Of a DNA stretch of 49,049 nucleotides, positions 38,034 to 45,865 are shown piece by piece. Position 1 is the stretch's first letter, and every line of letters starts with the position of its first letter. The position numbers and the translations under genes were made by a program. Under the pieces are notes generated by a model. The model saw only the letters and a list, made by a program, of their open reading frames with translations, was not told the DNA's origin and did no database searches. Source of the stretch: a virus; the IMG/VR virus record IMGVR_UViG_3300005265_000033, positions 1 through 49,049 of that record; one strand, 5' to 3'.

Positions 38034-38285
38034 TTGAATAAACTATTTTCTCGATACATACAGAAGAGTAAGACAGAGAGAGACGAGAAAGATAAAGAAT
38101 GCTGGCTATGTCTAGGCAAGTACTCAAGTGAAGCTATGAAGATCGTAACGAGAGAGATATCGTCAAGTCCTAGTGAATTAGCTCAGATAGTACTCAATAT
38201 ACTAGTAAAGATAGCTCTAGACGAAGCTGAGTTCAAAGACCTGAAACCTGAAAAAGTCTACAGAGTCGAAAGAGCTAAGAAGTAA
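38034..38285 (+). CDS. Small basic protein, 83 aa
   Basis: Starts at TTG 38034 with AGAGAAGTGA upstream; an in-frame stop at 37989 excludes a much longer start. 'NKLFSRYIQKSKTERDEKDK' contains charged helix, then a CWLCLGKYSSEAMK segment and 'SSSPSELAQIVLNILVKIAL'. The CxxC-like pair (CWLC) could be part of a metal site. It reads away from the origin-like region. Confidence 0.6.
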   Translation: MNKLFSRYIQKSKTERDEKDKECWLCLGKYSSEAMKIVTREISSSPSELAQIVLNILVKIALDEAEFKDLKPEKVYRVERAKK

Positions 38286-38346
38286 ACAGAGAACACAAAA
38301 AACCTTATTCTGAAGCTCAAGAAGCTATTAGAAAAACTCTGAGCTG

Positions 38347-38499
38347 ATGAACATGAATCTAGAAGAGTATTATCAAATATACACAAAACAAGAATTGATA
38401 AAACTGATAATTCGAAGAGATCAGAGAATCAGAGAATTAGACGAACAAATTGATGAAATAAGAAGTCTAGTTTTTCAACTAATCAAGAAACTAGACTAA
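38347..38499 (+). CDS. Small coiled-coil protein, 50 aa
   Basis: ATG 38347 opens a 50-aa helix-forming peptide ('NLEEYYQIYTKQELIKLIIR', 'DQRIRELDEQIDEIRSLVFQ') with heptad-like leucines and isoleucines. 61 bases after the previous gene and directly followed by a plus-strand poly-T terminator, so both are probably one short transcript. Confidence 0.65.
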   Translation: MNMNLEEYYQIYTKQELIKLIIRRDQRIRELDEQIDEIRSLVFQLIKKLD

Positions 38500-38711
38500 C
38501 CTAATTTCCTCATTTTTTTATTTTTTCAAGATATGACAAGACAAAGGCCAAAAAAACAAGTAACAGATCCCTTCTCTCACAATTTTCAAATTTCATCGGC
38601 GATTCATTTATCATTATTGAATACTACGCAACTTTCTTAGATAATGTTATTCATATATAGGATTGTCCAGCATAGGGACCAATTTTTCTCAAAAATTGTC
38701 CATTATAATGG
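38500..38711. other. Convergent intergenic gap
   Basis: Separates the two plus-strand genes from the end of the leftward head operon. It holds the plus-strand terminator at 38513-38526 and a short inverted repeat GGACCAATTTTTCTCAAAAATTGTCC at about 38678-38702, whose stem may end the head transcript. No gene seen. Confidence 0.5.
38513..38526 (+). terminator. Poly-T terminator of the 38.0-38.5 kb unit
   Basis: T7-A-T6 beginning 14 bases after the stop at 38499, typical of archaeal termination. Confidence 0.7.
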
Positions 38712-39449
38712 TCAAGATAGGATCGCTACTGCGAGTTCATGTGGAAAATACGTCGCCTCTATCTCTACAATCCTCTGCTTGAAGAGGCTGATTCTTGTTT
38801 GGTATTGCGTGGGGATGTATGTCCCAAGATCTCCTCCAGCAAACTCACTGAGTCCCTCACCACTACTCGTCCCCATCTTCGCCTGTAGGACTTTGATTGC
38901 TACCTTCAGCGTGCACCATTCCTGCAATATCTTCTCATCTATATTATATCCAAACGTGTAAGTCATCTTCAGGCGCTTGGGACCAGGCAGTGGAAAATTA
39001 TCATAAATCCACAGCGCATATCCATAAACCTTGCTTCCAGACGTTGCCTGTAAGAGGATGAAATCCGAACCATCTCCTGGTCCTTCAGTCAGTTCAACCC
39101 AGTCAGGCTCTTGACTTGGATCTTTATCGTTCTTGTACAGCGAAGTGATAGAGATTATTGGCCCCTTGATATTCGTTAAAGGCACTAATCTCCCAGCACC
39201 CATACTCGTTAAAATGAATAATTGCCCAGTCTTCGCTCTATATGTCACATCATAATATCCTGAAGATTCTCTGAGAGACGGCACATCGATGTAGACATCA
39301 GATGCGGTATGCGACCCAAGCCTTCTCTCTTCAACTTCCTTCTCAACTTCCTCGATCCATGTACTCACTTGATCTGAGCTCGGGGAAGATGAGTTAGTAA
39401 TATCTATCTGCGTGATAGCTTCTACAAGCGCCTCTGAAGTGTAGGACAA
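38712..39449 (-). CDS. Head-tail connector (gp6-like adaptor) candidate
   Basis: 245 aa, last gene of the head operon. It begins with helices ('EALVEAITQIDITNSSSPSS', 'QVSTWIEEVEKEVEERRLGS'), has a long beta-rich middle ('LKMTYTFGYNIDEKILQEWC'), and ends with helices containing 'TQYQTRISLFKQRIVEIEAT'. The helix/beta/helix plan, with '...TYT.GY......P..l..a...' in the centre, is typical of connector proteins binding the portal. The call rests on layout and position. Confidence 0.65.
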   Translation of the reverse strand: MSYTSEALVEAITQIDITNSSSPSSDQVSTWIEEVEKEVEERRLGSHTASDVYIDVPSLRESSGYYDVTYRAKTGQLFILTSMGAGRLVPLTNIKGPIISITSLYKNDKDPSQEPDWVELTEGPGDGSDFILLQATSGSKVYGYALWIYDNFPLPGPKRLKMTYTFGYNIDEKILQEWCTLKVAIKVLQAKMGTSSGEGLSEFAGGDLGTYIPTQYQTRISLFKQRIVEIEATYFPHELAVAILS

Positions 39450-39450
39450 T

Positions 39451-39744
39451 TCATATCACCTTGCTTATGGCCTCACTTATAACATATAAGAGAAAACTTA
39501 TAAATGTAGATGCTATAAGAAACTTCCACTTTATATCAAGCTGCTTCTTCTCCCTTCTCTCCTCCATCAACAATTTTACAGTATGTGATAAATCATTGAT
39601 GCTCCGCGCATTCCTCTCAATTTCAGAAGTTATCCTGTCAAGTAACTTCTGCTGGTTCTCCTCAAAGCGGTCGAACCTATTTGCTAAATTGCTTATCCTT
39701 TCCTCAAGCACTGCAAGGCATTCACGAGCAGTCAGCCTTCCCAT
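39451..39744 (-). CDS. Coiled-coil protein with C-terminal membrane anchor
   Basis: 97 aa. Residues about 5-65 form a coiled coil ('LAVLEERISNLANRFDRFEE', 'LLDRITSEIERNARSINDLS') and residues about 73-95 a transmembrane helix (WKFLIASTFISFLLYVISEA). A membrane-anchored rod inside the head operon is unusual and could belong to virion release, entry or superinfection exclusion. Confidence 0.7.
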   Translation of the reverse strand: MGRLTARECLAVLEERISNLANRFDRFEENQQKLLDRITSEIERNARSINDLSHTVKLLMEERREKKQLDIKWKFLIASTFISFLLYVISEAISKVI

Positions 39745-39746
39745 TC

Positions 39747-40055
39747 TTACTCTCGCCCAGCATAGAGGTAAACCGTATACTTCCCATCCGTCCTCGAAGT
39801 GACATTCGCCCTTATCATCGGATGAGCCTCATTCTTCGACAGATATGAAGTCCCATTACTCGTCACATTCACAGAATCAATGGTATACCAGTTTGTCCCA
39901 TCAGCTGATCCCTCAAGAGCAATCGTCGCTCCAGTTGACACACTGGATGCAATGACGATCATCGTAATCTTACTCCTCCCATTCGTGTTGTAGGCCGAAG
40001 AAGCACCTGTGCTCGTTACAGCATCGAGCACCTTAACCGGACCCATTTCTCGCAT
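39747..40055 (-). CDS. Capsid decoration or head fibre-like protein
   Basis: 102 aa from ATG 40055 (GGTGGAG upstream; GTG 40067 would add 4 residues). Beta sandwich pattern: 'SKITMIVIASSVSTGATIAL', 'EGSADGTNWYTIDSVNVTSN', 'IRANVTSRTDGKYTVYLYAG'. Common in phage proteins displayed on capsids or as minor head proteins. Separated from the capsid gene group by a terminator, so its dose may be set independently. Confidence 0.6.
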   Translation of the reverse strand: MREMGPVKVLDAVTSTGASSAYNTNGRSKITMIVIASSVSTGATIALEGSADGTNWYTIDSVNVTSNGTSYLSKNEAHPMIRANVTSRTDGKYTVYLYAGRE

Positions 40056-40103
40056 GTTTATCTCCACCTTCTATAAACATTATGTTAGAAATAAGCTTTT
40101 CGT

Positions 40104-40112
40104 AAAAAAAAA
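40104..40112 (-). terminator. Poly-T terminator after capsid genes
   Basis: Nine T residues on the minus strand about 22 bases after the stop at 40134. It would limit read-through from the highly expressed capsid genes into the connector genes. Confidence 0.65.
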
Positions 40113-40133
40113 GATAGATAGGAGGTTAAAAGT

Positions 40134-40403
40134 CTACATTCGGCCTATGGCGAACCAGAGACCGTCAACGCCAGCATCAGTGACTATTGTGACGACTCCA
40201 CCGCTCACCGGAAACGTCTCATTGCATGCCGAAGCGGAAGCCACTGCATTTCCTGTCTCCTGAAGAAACATCGCTTCAACAACAGCGAGCCCTGTATCTA
40301 TGTCTCCACCCGTATCACTAGCTCCGTTGGTGAAGGTGCCCCATGCCACCCACTTATTCCCAAAGATCGTTCTGCCATCGAGGGTATAGCTGAACGCCAT
40401 CAT
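40134..40403 (-). CDS. Small capsid-associated protein
   Basis: 89 aa (ATG 40403 or 40400). 'SYTLDGRTIFGNKWVAWGTF', 'NGASDTGGDIDTGLAVVEAM', 'VSGGVVTIVTDAGVDGLWFA'. This pattern (GR..FGN+.v.wGTf....dTGGDI.TGL) is a familiar small structural protein found beside major capsid genes of tailed phages, probably on the capsid surface. Lies 9 bases from the capsid gene. Confidence 0.68.
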   Translation of the reverse strand: MMAFSYTLDGRTIFGNKWVAWGTFTNGASDTGGDIDTGLAVVEAMFLQETGNAVASASACNETFPVSGGVVTIVTDAGVDGLWFAIGRM

Positions 40404-40412
40404 TCAGCACCT

Positions 40413-41696
40413 CTAAGTGCTCTTAAGGTACTTGACAGCGCCGTTAGCCCTGAAGTTAGTGCATATCAGCTGAGCGCCGTATAAGAGCATATGCCTTGTC
40501 TTCAACATGTCGCCTGTGAGCATCGCATGAGGCGGTGTCTCGAGGTAAGTCACAGGGACAGCAGTCCTGATCTCTATCGTATCCAAGTCTATGATGTAGA
40601 TGTTGCCTATATCCGCATCTGTGATCGTCGCAGACCTGTTCGCAGAGGTCTCGTTGGCAACATGCCTCGATGTGAAGAATGGAATCTCTATTCCGGAAGC
40701 AACGTAGGCTCCGACGGTGAATCCCGCCTTAGCCCCTTTCCTCGTTGAGACTCCATTTATCGTCACCTGCACGTCAACAGGCACGTTCAAGTATCTCTGC
40801 TTGGGGTCAATGAGTTTCTGCATCTCGTTCAATGTTTTAGGTCCAGTTATCCCTATGAACCTCTTATTCTTGCTGTAAGGCATGATAGCTGCGACCACAT
40901 CGTCTATGTAATCGAGCTTCAGGACTCTCGCAGCGCCAGATGAGGGCAGGGATAATCCGCTTCCAGCACCGCATCCAAACGTATCATCTGAGTCCGCAGA
41001 TCTGTCAATCAGTGCAGAGCTCTTACCCCAATAAATATCAGGGTCAGCTGCACTTGACACGTAAGTCGTGCTTGCCTCCGCATAGCCTGAGCAGATCCTG
41101 TCAATTGACTCTATGAAGAAGACCGAAGAGCCATCGTTGTTAGGGCTATCAACGGTCTGGCAGAGCTTTGCATCTATCTGGTGTGGGAACAGCTCAGCAT
41201 GATATTGCTTTATCCATTGAGGGTCAAGCTTTGGCTGAGCCTGCCACGTGCTCCTAGTCCTCGAAGGCAAACTCGTCTCCCATGGATCAACCATGTAAGA
41301 CGGCTCAATCTCCTCGAGAGTCGCAACGGTTGGAGCAGACTCGGCTGAGCCAGATGAAAACGGCGTGGATGAGCCAGTTACTCCCTGTAATCCCGCAAGG
41401 TCAGTCTCAACGTATTTCAGAGAGTCTCCCTCTGCAAGGAATGTTGTCTTCCTCAGCAATTTCCAGACTTCTGTGGACCTCTCAACCCACATCTGAACAG
41501 TCGCTGAGAACTTTGGCTCAAAGTAGTAGTTGTATGGAGATGCAGGCGCATCCCATGGTCCTATCGCTTTCTTTATCGCGTCGGATACTGCAGATGCTCC
41601 TCCAACGCTGTCAAGACCGAACAGCGTGGCGACCATTCCGCCCCTGTTGTACCACCAGTCAAGATATTCCTTTCCATACGGTAATCTCGGTATCAT
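40413..41696 (-). CDS. Major capsid protein
   Basis: 427 aa. Placed directly after the prohead protease and followed by a small decoration-type protein, the usual order. It contains 'WKLLRKTTFLAEGDSLKYVE' and beta-rich regions such as 'IYIIDLDTIEIRTAVPVTYL', with the P-domain/A-domain alternation expected of an HK97 fold. The C-terminus 'LICTNFRANGAVKYLKST' resembles the last strand of the A domain. The virion shell would be built of this protein; the fold call is by position and pattern, not alignment. Confidence 0.82.
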   Translation of the reverse strand: MIPRLPYGKEYLDWWYNRGGMVATLFGLDSVGGASAVSDAIKKAIGPWDAPASPYNYYFEPKFSATVQMWVERSTEVWKLLRKTTFLAEGDSLKYVETDLAGLQGVTGSSTPFSSGSAESAPTVATLEEIEPSYMVDPWETSLPSRTRSTWQAQPKLDPQWIKQYHAELFPHQIDAKLCQTVDSPNNDGSSVFFIESIDRICSGYAEASTTYVSSAADPDIYWGKSSALIDRSADSDDTFGCGAGSGLSLPSSGAARVLKLDYIDDVVAAIMPYSKNKRFIGITGPKTLNEMQKLIDPKQRYLNVPVDVQVTINGVSTRKGAKAGFTVGAYVASGIEIPFFTSRHVANETSANRSATITDADIGNIYIIDLDTIEIRTAVPVTYLETPPHAMLTGDMLKTRHMLLYGAQLICTNFRANGAVKYLKST

Positions 41697-41702
41697 TTTT
41701 TA

Positions 41703-42920
41703 TCACTCCCCAACAAAATACATTAATTCCCTGAAGTCCATTGCTTCGTCAGCCTTCTCCCTTATCTCTTCGAGGTTCACTTCCTCGAATTTCTTGGATT
41801 TGGGCTGGACGCTCTTCTTGATCACTTCCTCAGCATTCTCCAGACCAAGCTCTTTGACTATCTCAGCCTTCAGCTTGTTAAACTCTTCAACTGCCTTCTT
41901 ATACTCTTCCTCGTTCTCAAAGTCCTCTTTCTCCGGATACTTGTAGTAATAATATTCTGGTTTTTTCTTTTTCTTCTTCGCTTTCTTTTCCTCGTCTTCC
42001 TCTTCCTCATCCTCAGGCTTGGCTTTGTTCTTCTTCTTCCACTCAAGAGCACATTCCTTCATGCTCTTCCCTGACTTCATGCAATTCTTCATGAAGCTCT
42101 TGTAAGACTCCTTATCCACAACGTCGAGGATCGCAGCGAAGTCCTCCATCTCCTTCTCGAGCTTCTTCTCGTTCTCAGCGCGCACTATCACTTCGTTGAG
42201 CTTCCCGGTGAGCTTCTTGACTTCTTCGATGAGCGTCGCTACTTCAGCTTTCTCGATTTTCTCTTCTTCCTCCATTTTTGATCGCTCTTCTTTTAATATA
42301 TGCGTATTAATAAATGTTTCACCAAGTCCCTCATCCCAATCCTCATCAGCGTTATCCTGCTTTTCCAGAATAAACGCTTTAGCTTTCGGATTTTTCCCCT
42401 GATCACATGACGTGACTTCGTAGAGTTCAAGCCTCACTATCTCGGTCCAGCATTTGTTCTCATCACACTTGACTTCACGGCCACCCGGAAGCACCCTTCC
42501 TCCTATGCTGAAGGACATCAACTCTCCTTTCTTCATCCTCTCAATGACTTCCTTTCCAGTGACCGTATCATCGAATACCTCCGCGACGATGAATAATCCC
42601 TTATCATCCACTCCAGACTTCCAGACTTTTCCGTTCTTATCAACATACTTCGGCAGTATTTCTCCTATCTGGATGTTCTGGTGATGAAGCATCAAATTGC
42701 GCCTTGACTCTCTCTTCATCATCTTCTCGAAAGCTTCTTTGAGAGCCTCTGGAGTGATCTTCTCATTGTCCTTATCCACAATGTTTACCGAAGCATAGCC
42801 TGCGATAACAAATCTGGACTTCTCAGACTTGAGAACAAAACAGGGCGCTGAGTAATAAACAGCCTCCTGAAATGCATACTCAGACGCCTGTTCCATCGGA
42901 ACCAAGACGTATTCGCTCAT
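41703..42920 (-). CDS. Prohead protease fused to scaffold-like region
   Basis: 405 aa from ATG 42920 (ATGA overlap with the preceding gene; ATG 42944 would add 8). Residues about 35-180 are a U35-type prohead serine protease: 'VIAGYASVNIVDKDNEKITP', catalytic His in 'NLMLHHQNIQIGEIL' (79/80) and Ser in 'ELMSFSIGGR' (about 136-138). The remaining ~220 residues are Lys/Glu-rich coiled coil ('VATLIEEVKKLTGKLNEVIV', 'PEDEEEEDEEKKAKKKKKKP'), typical of a scaffold that is cleaved off during maturation. Confidence 0.88.
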   Translation of the reverse strand: MSEYVLVPMEQASEYAFQEAVYYSAPCFVLKSEKSRFVIAGYASVNIVDKDNEKITPEALKEAFEKMMKRESRRNLMLHHQNIQIGEILPKYVDKNGKVWKSGVDDKGLFIVAEVFDDTVTGKEVIERMKKGELMSFSIGGRVLPGGREVKCDENKCWTEIVRLELYEVTSCDQGKNPKAKAFILEKQDNADEDWDEGLGETFINTHILKEERSKMEEEEKIEKAEVATLIEEVKKLTGKLNEVIVRAENEKKLEKEMEDFAAILDVVDKESYKSFMKNCMKSGKSMKECALEWKKKNKAKPEDEEEEDEEKKAKKKKKKPEYYYYKYPEKEDFENEEEYKKAVEEFNKLKAEIVKELGLENAEEVIKKSVQPKSKKFEEVNLEEIREKADEAMDFRELMYFVGE

Positions 42921-45865
42921 CCTCTCACCTGCACTCCCTGCCACTCAATATATGGTTTAAAGTCAAACTCTCTTTTAATTCTTTCGATGCTCCAGACATT
43001 CTTATCAAATTTAAGGGACTGAATCCTAGCACCGTGTACAGTTCCAGGTCTCGGGTACAGGCAGATGTTAGCCTCGACTCCTTCAGGCAGTTTGGGTATC
43101 TTATACCTCTTAGCTTTCTCCTCGCTTTCACATCTCGTAAAATCTCTTATATCATGCAGGTGAATTCTGATGAACGTGGCTTTATCTTCATATTTTAATT
43201 CTTTCTCCATCCCCGGCAAGGCTGACCTTATGAACCTCCATGTCTTACCATCAGACTTAAGCACGTAATAACCCTTCAATGAATCTCCATGAAACATGAA
43301 GCTCCTGAACAGCTGAGACTTCTCTATGAAATCCACCTTTCCTCTATCGAGGATATGAACATCAGTCCATACTCCTCCAACCTTCCTCTTGCCCTCAGCC
43401 TCCATCCATGCCTTATCATAACATTTCTTCAGCATAACAACTTCAGACTCGTCTATGCCATACTTTCTCGGATCCTTCTTCAAAGACCATTCAATGAGGT
43501 AGTCTTCTCCCTCGTCTATCCTGATATCGAAATGCGAGCCTCCCTTCCATACATGCCTCTGCAGTACGAAACTCCCTGATGCTTTCTTGATGTTAGACTT
43601 GCTGAAGGAATAGAGGTCGGAACCTCGTTCTTCCTGCTCAAGCTTCCAGAACTTGCCTAGCTTACCTGAGAACGAGAGTATCAGCACTTCCTTACCATTT
43701 ACCCTCTTAGCATCAACATATACAGTTCCCTTATCAAGTATCCTTACATCTGCATTGAGTCTCTTGCGAGGATTGAATAGCTCACCAGGCTTCAGCTTTC
43801 CTTCATACTCGAACCACTTCTTAGGAGCCTGACCTATATATCCAGCAGCAGTTGGATGCACATATAGAGGATTGTACCATAGCTCCCAAGTCCTTATCTT
43901 GTTCCCCTGCTTGATATTTAAGAACCAATACATCACAGGGATATCTCTGATGACTTTCTGACCCTTCCAGCTCATCTGCTGCAACGAGTATTCAGCCTCA
44001 GCCTTCAATAACTCCTTAGTCTCGCCCCATCTTTCTTTCACCCATTCAAACCATTCCTCGAACTTCTGCCTGTTCTTCTCTATCCACCACTTGGGTATCG
44101 GTATGAAGCCTTTAGGAGGAACCCATCCAGTTCTCTTACCTCTCTTGACAGCGTATGGATCTTGATCACGAGGCACCCAAGTCTCCCACATCAGCTCGAA
44201 CTTGCCGGGTTTAGGCTTCTTCGTCTCGGGGTCTATGACAGCCTGCTTGACAGCCCTCATATTCACTCGTATCTTCTCAAATGTCAGCTTATGCTTCTTC
44301 TTAGCTATCGAGTCCAAGAAGTACTCATGATACCATGGTTTCTGAGCTCCAAATGTAACATATCCCTTATCAACGATCAGGAATCTACCTGGTTTATATC
44401 TCGTAGCACCAACAGACCCCGGTTTAACCTCAAACGTCTCACCCGTATCCATCTTCACAATAAGCTTGTCTAAGCTCTCTATCACTTCATATGAGTCCCC
44501 CACATCGAACTTCCATAGCTGATCGAATGGGACAACTGAGCCTCCCTTCCAGAATAACCATGTTTTGGGCTGCCTAGCTTTGGTCTCACATCTGCATTTC
44601 CTATTGTTCATGCCGGGAACAGGTCTGAATGTCCAATCGAGTTTGTTGATCAAAGAGGGTAACTCATCAAGTGTGGGAGCATGGTCTATTTTCGGATTAT
44701 CGAGGATCGTATTATGAGCGAGTATCTTGCCAACGCCAGCTATGAATGTCCCGTCCTCAGTCTCAAAATCATAAACGTAGCAGTTCCTGCCTCGATTGAC
44801 TTTGTAGATATCGATTATCTCATCCGGTGGCTTTAGTGGCTTCCGCTTTCTCCCATAAACATAGACATTAAGCGAATTATACTTCCTCACCGAACTTATT
44901 CCGAAATCTCTTCCTCGATTCGTCTCTAAGAATAGAATCCCAGCTCCTAAAGCCTTAGAATGAATCGAAAAGCTCATACCAGACCCATCTGGATGTCCAT
45001 CTCCTGTATAGAATCCGTCTAAGAAGGCATCTCGTGCATCCTTATCGGCATTTAGTATTAATTTAGGTACGATTTTATAACGACGATGAGTCGAAGTATT
45101 CTTATTTACAACATAACATAGATTAAAGAATAAGGGCTGAGCCCATAATATGCGGAGTCGCCAGCAATTCTTATCCTGTCTCTCAATCCTTGAGGGAATG
45201 CCGAACTTTATTAGCTTCCGCTTTGCTAATTTAAGCTTGCTCAAATCCTCATCTGAAATCCATGCTTCCCACTGTTTTCTTCGTGCGGCGTAACCATCTG
45301 CACAGAAGTATCCCAAAAGCCATGCCCAATCTTTGTCAACCTCCAGATTCGGGATATCTACTTGAAGTTCAGCTAAATCTATAGAATCGCCTTTCTTGAG
45401 ATCCCCAGCTCTTATTGGAGTTCCGTTCTGGAATAATGAATGAGAGGGCGTAACTTCTATGGCTCCCCGTCTAGTCACGACTCTCACGAGATCATGTTCA
45501 AAGATGTGCCTAGCAGCTCGTTTCACCTTCCTGAATCCGTTTCCGGTGAGAATTTCTAATCCATCCACTTCTTTTTTTATTTCAAACCCTATTCCATCAA
45601 AATTTATGACGCATTCTGCTGGAAGAATCTCGATCATTCCGTTTCGTCTTACGATTACTGGTTCATCGAAAGCCACGCTCCAACCTATCAGGTGATTGTT
45701 CACTTCCAGCCTGAAGTCCCAATGCACACTTCGACTTCTCCAGTGATGCTGCAGCACATACCTCACTTTGCCATTCTTCTCATTTGGAGGAAGCTCTAAG
45801 TATATAGGTCTAGACCACGGTATTTCAGGCTCTCCTTTCAATAACAAATCCCGCGTTATCCTCAT
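42917..45865 (-). CDS. Double 3'-phosphoesterase (LigD_N-like) protein with intein
   Basis: 982 aa as translated (659 after splicing). ATG 45865 overlaps the ligase-fusion stop by 4 bases; an ATG at 45907 would add 14. Residues 36-62 carry the start of a LigD 3'-phosphoesterase (PE) domain: 'YVLQHHWRSRSVHWDFRLE' with His40/41, His48, Asp50, Arg52, ending '...HLIGW', where the intein interrupts (residues 63-385). The exteins resume 'TILDNPKIDHAPTLDEL'. A second PE domain lies at about 763-885: 'FVLQRHVWKGGSHFDIRI' (His771, His778, Asp780, Arg782) and 'GYYVLKSDGKTWRFIRS'. The large middle (about 390-760) is unassigned, with one more PE-like C-terminal half ('VRILDKGTVYVDAKRVNGKE'). PE domains remove 3' phosphates or ribonucleotides before ligation. 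Here they follow the ligase gene in the head operon. Confidence 0.85.
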   Translation of the reverse strand: MRITRDLLLKGEPEIPWSRPIYLELPPNEKNGKVRYVLQHHWRSRSVHWDFRLEVNNHLIGWSVAFDEPVIVRRNGMIEILPAECVINFDGIGFEIKKEVDGLEILTGNGFRKVKRAARHIFEHDLVRVVTRRGAIEVTPSHSLFQNGTPIRAGDLKKGDSIDLAELQVDIPNLEVDKDWAWLLGYFCADGYAARRKQWEAWISDEDLSKLKLAKRKLIKFGIPSRIERQDKNCWRLRILWAQPLFFNLCYVVNKNTSTHRRYKIVPKLILNADKDARDAFLDGFYTGDGHPDGSGMSFSIHSKALGAGILFLETNRGRDFGISSVRKYNSLNVYVYGRKRKPLKPPDEIIDIYKVNRGRNCYVYDFETEDGTFIAGVGKILAHNTILDNPKIDHAPTLDELPSLINKLDWTFRPVPGMNNRKCRCETKARQPKTWLFWKGGSVVPFDQLWKFDVGDSYEVIESLDKLIVKMDTGETFEVKPGSVGATRYKPGRFLIVDKGYVTFGAQKPWYHEYFLDSIAKKKHKLTFEKIRVNMRAVKQAVIDPETKKPKPGKFELMWETWVPRDQDPYAVKRGKRTGWVPPKGFIPIPKWWIEKNRQKFEEWFEWVKERWGETKELLKAEAEYSLQQMSWKGQKVIRDIPVMYWFLNIKQGNKIRTWELWYNPLYVHPTAAGYIGQAPKKWFEYEGKLKPGELFNPRKRLNADVRILDKGTVYVDAKRVNGKEVLILSFSGKLGKFWKLEQEERGSDLYSFSKSNIKKASGSFVLQRHVWKGGSHFDIRIDEGEDYLIEWSLKKDPRKYGIDESEVVMLKKCYDKAWMEAEGKRKVGGVWTDVHILDRGKVDFIEKSQLFRSFMFHGDSLKGYYVLKSDGKTWRFIRSALPGMEKELKYEDKATFIRIHLHDIRDFTRCESEEKAKRYKIPKLPEGVEANICLYPRPGTVHGARIQSLKFDKNVWSIERIKREFDFKPYIEWQGVQVRG
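44711..45679 (-). other. Intein with LAGLIDADG endonuclease (323 aa)
   Basis: In-frame insertion with splicing signature: first residue Ser (SVAFDEPVIVRRNGMIEI), block B 'VTPSHSL' with TxxH, two LAGLIDADG-type motifs 'LLGYFCADG' (121-129) and 'FLDGFYTGDG' (219-228), and C-terminal 'VYDFETEDGTFIAG' then 'ILAHN' followed by Thr. The Ser1, penultimate His, terminal Asn and Thr+1 fit class-1 splicing. It sits exactly at the conserved Trp of the phosphoesterase active-site motif, so the enzyme should be inactive until splicing. Both endonuclease motifs keep an acidic residue, so homing activity is plausible. Confidence 0.9.

Noticed and set aside
41938-42060. Lys/Glu-rich low-complexity DNA as a possible repeat array
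   Set aside because: It encodes the charged scaffold region of the prohead protease and has no regular repeat unit.
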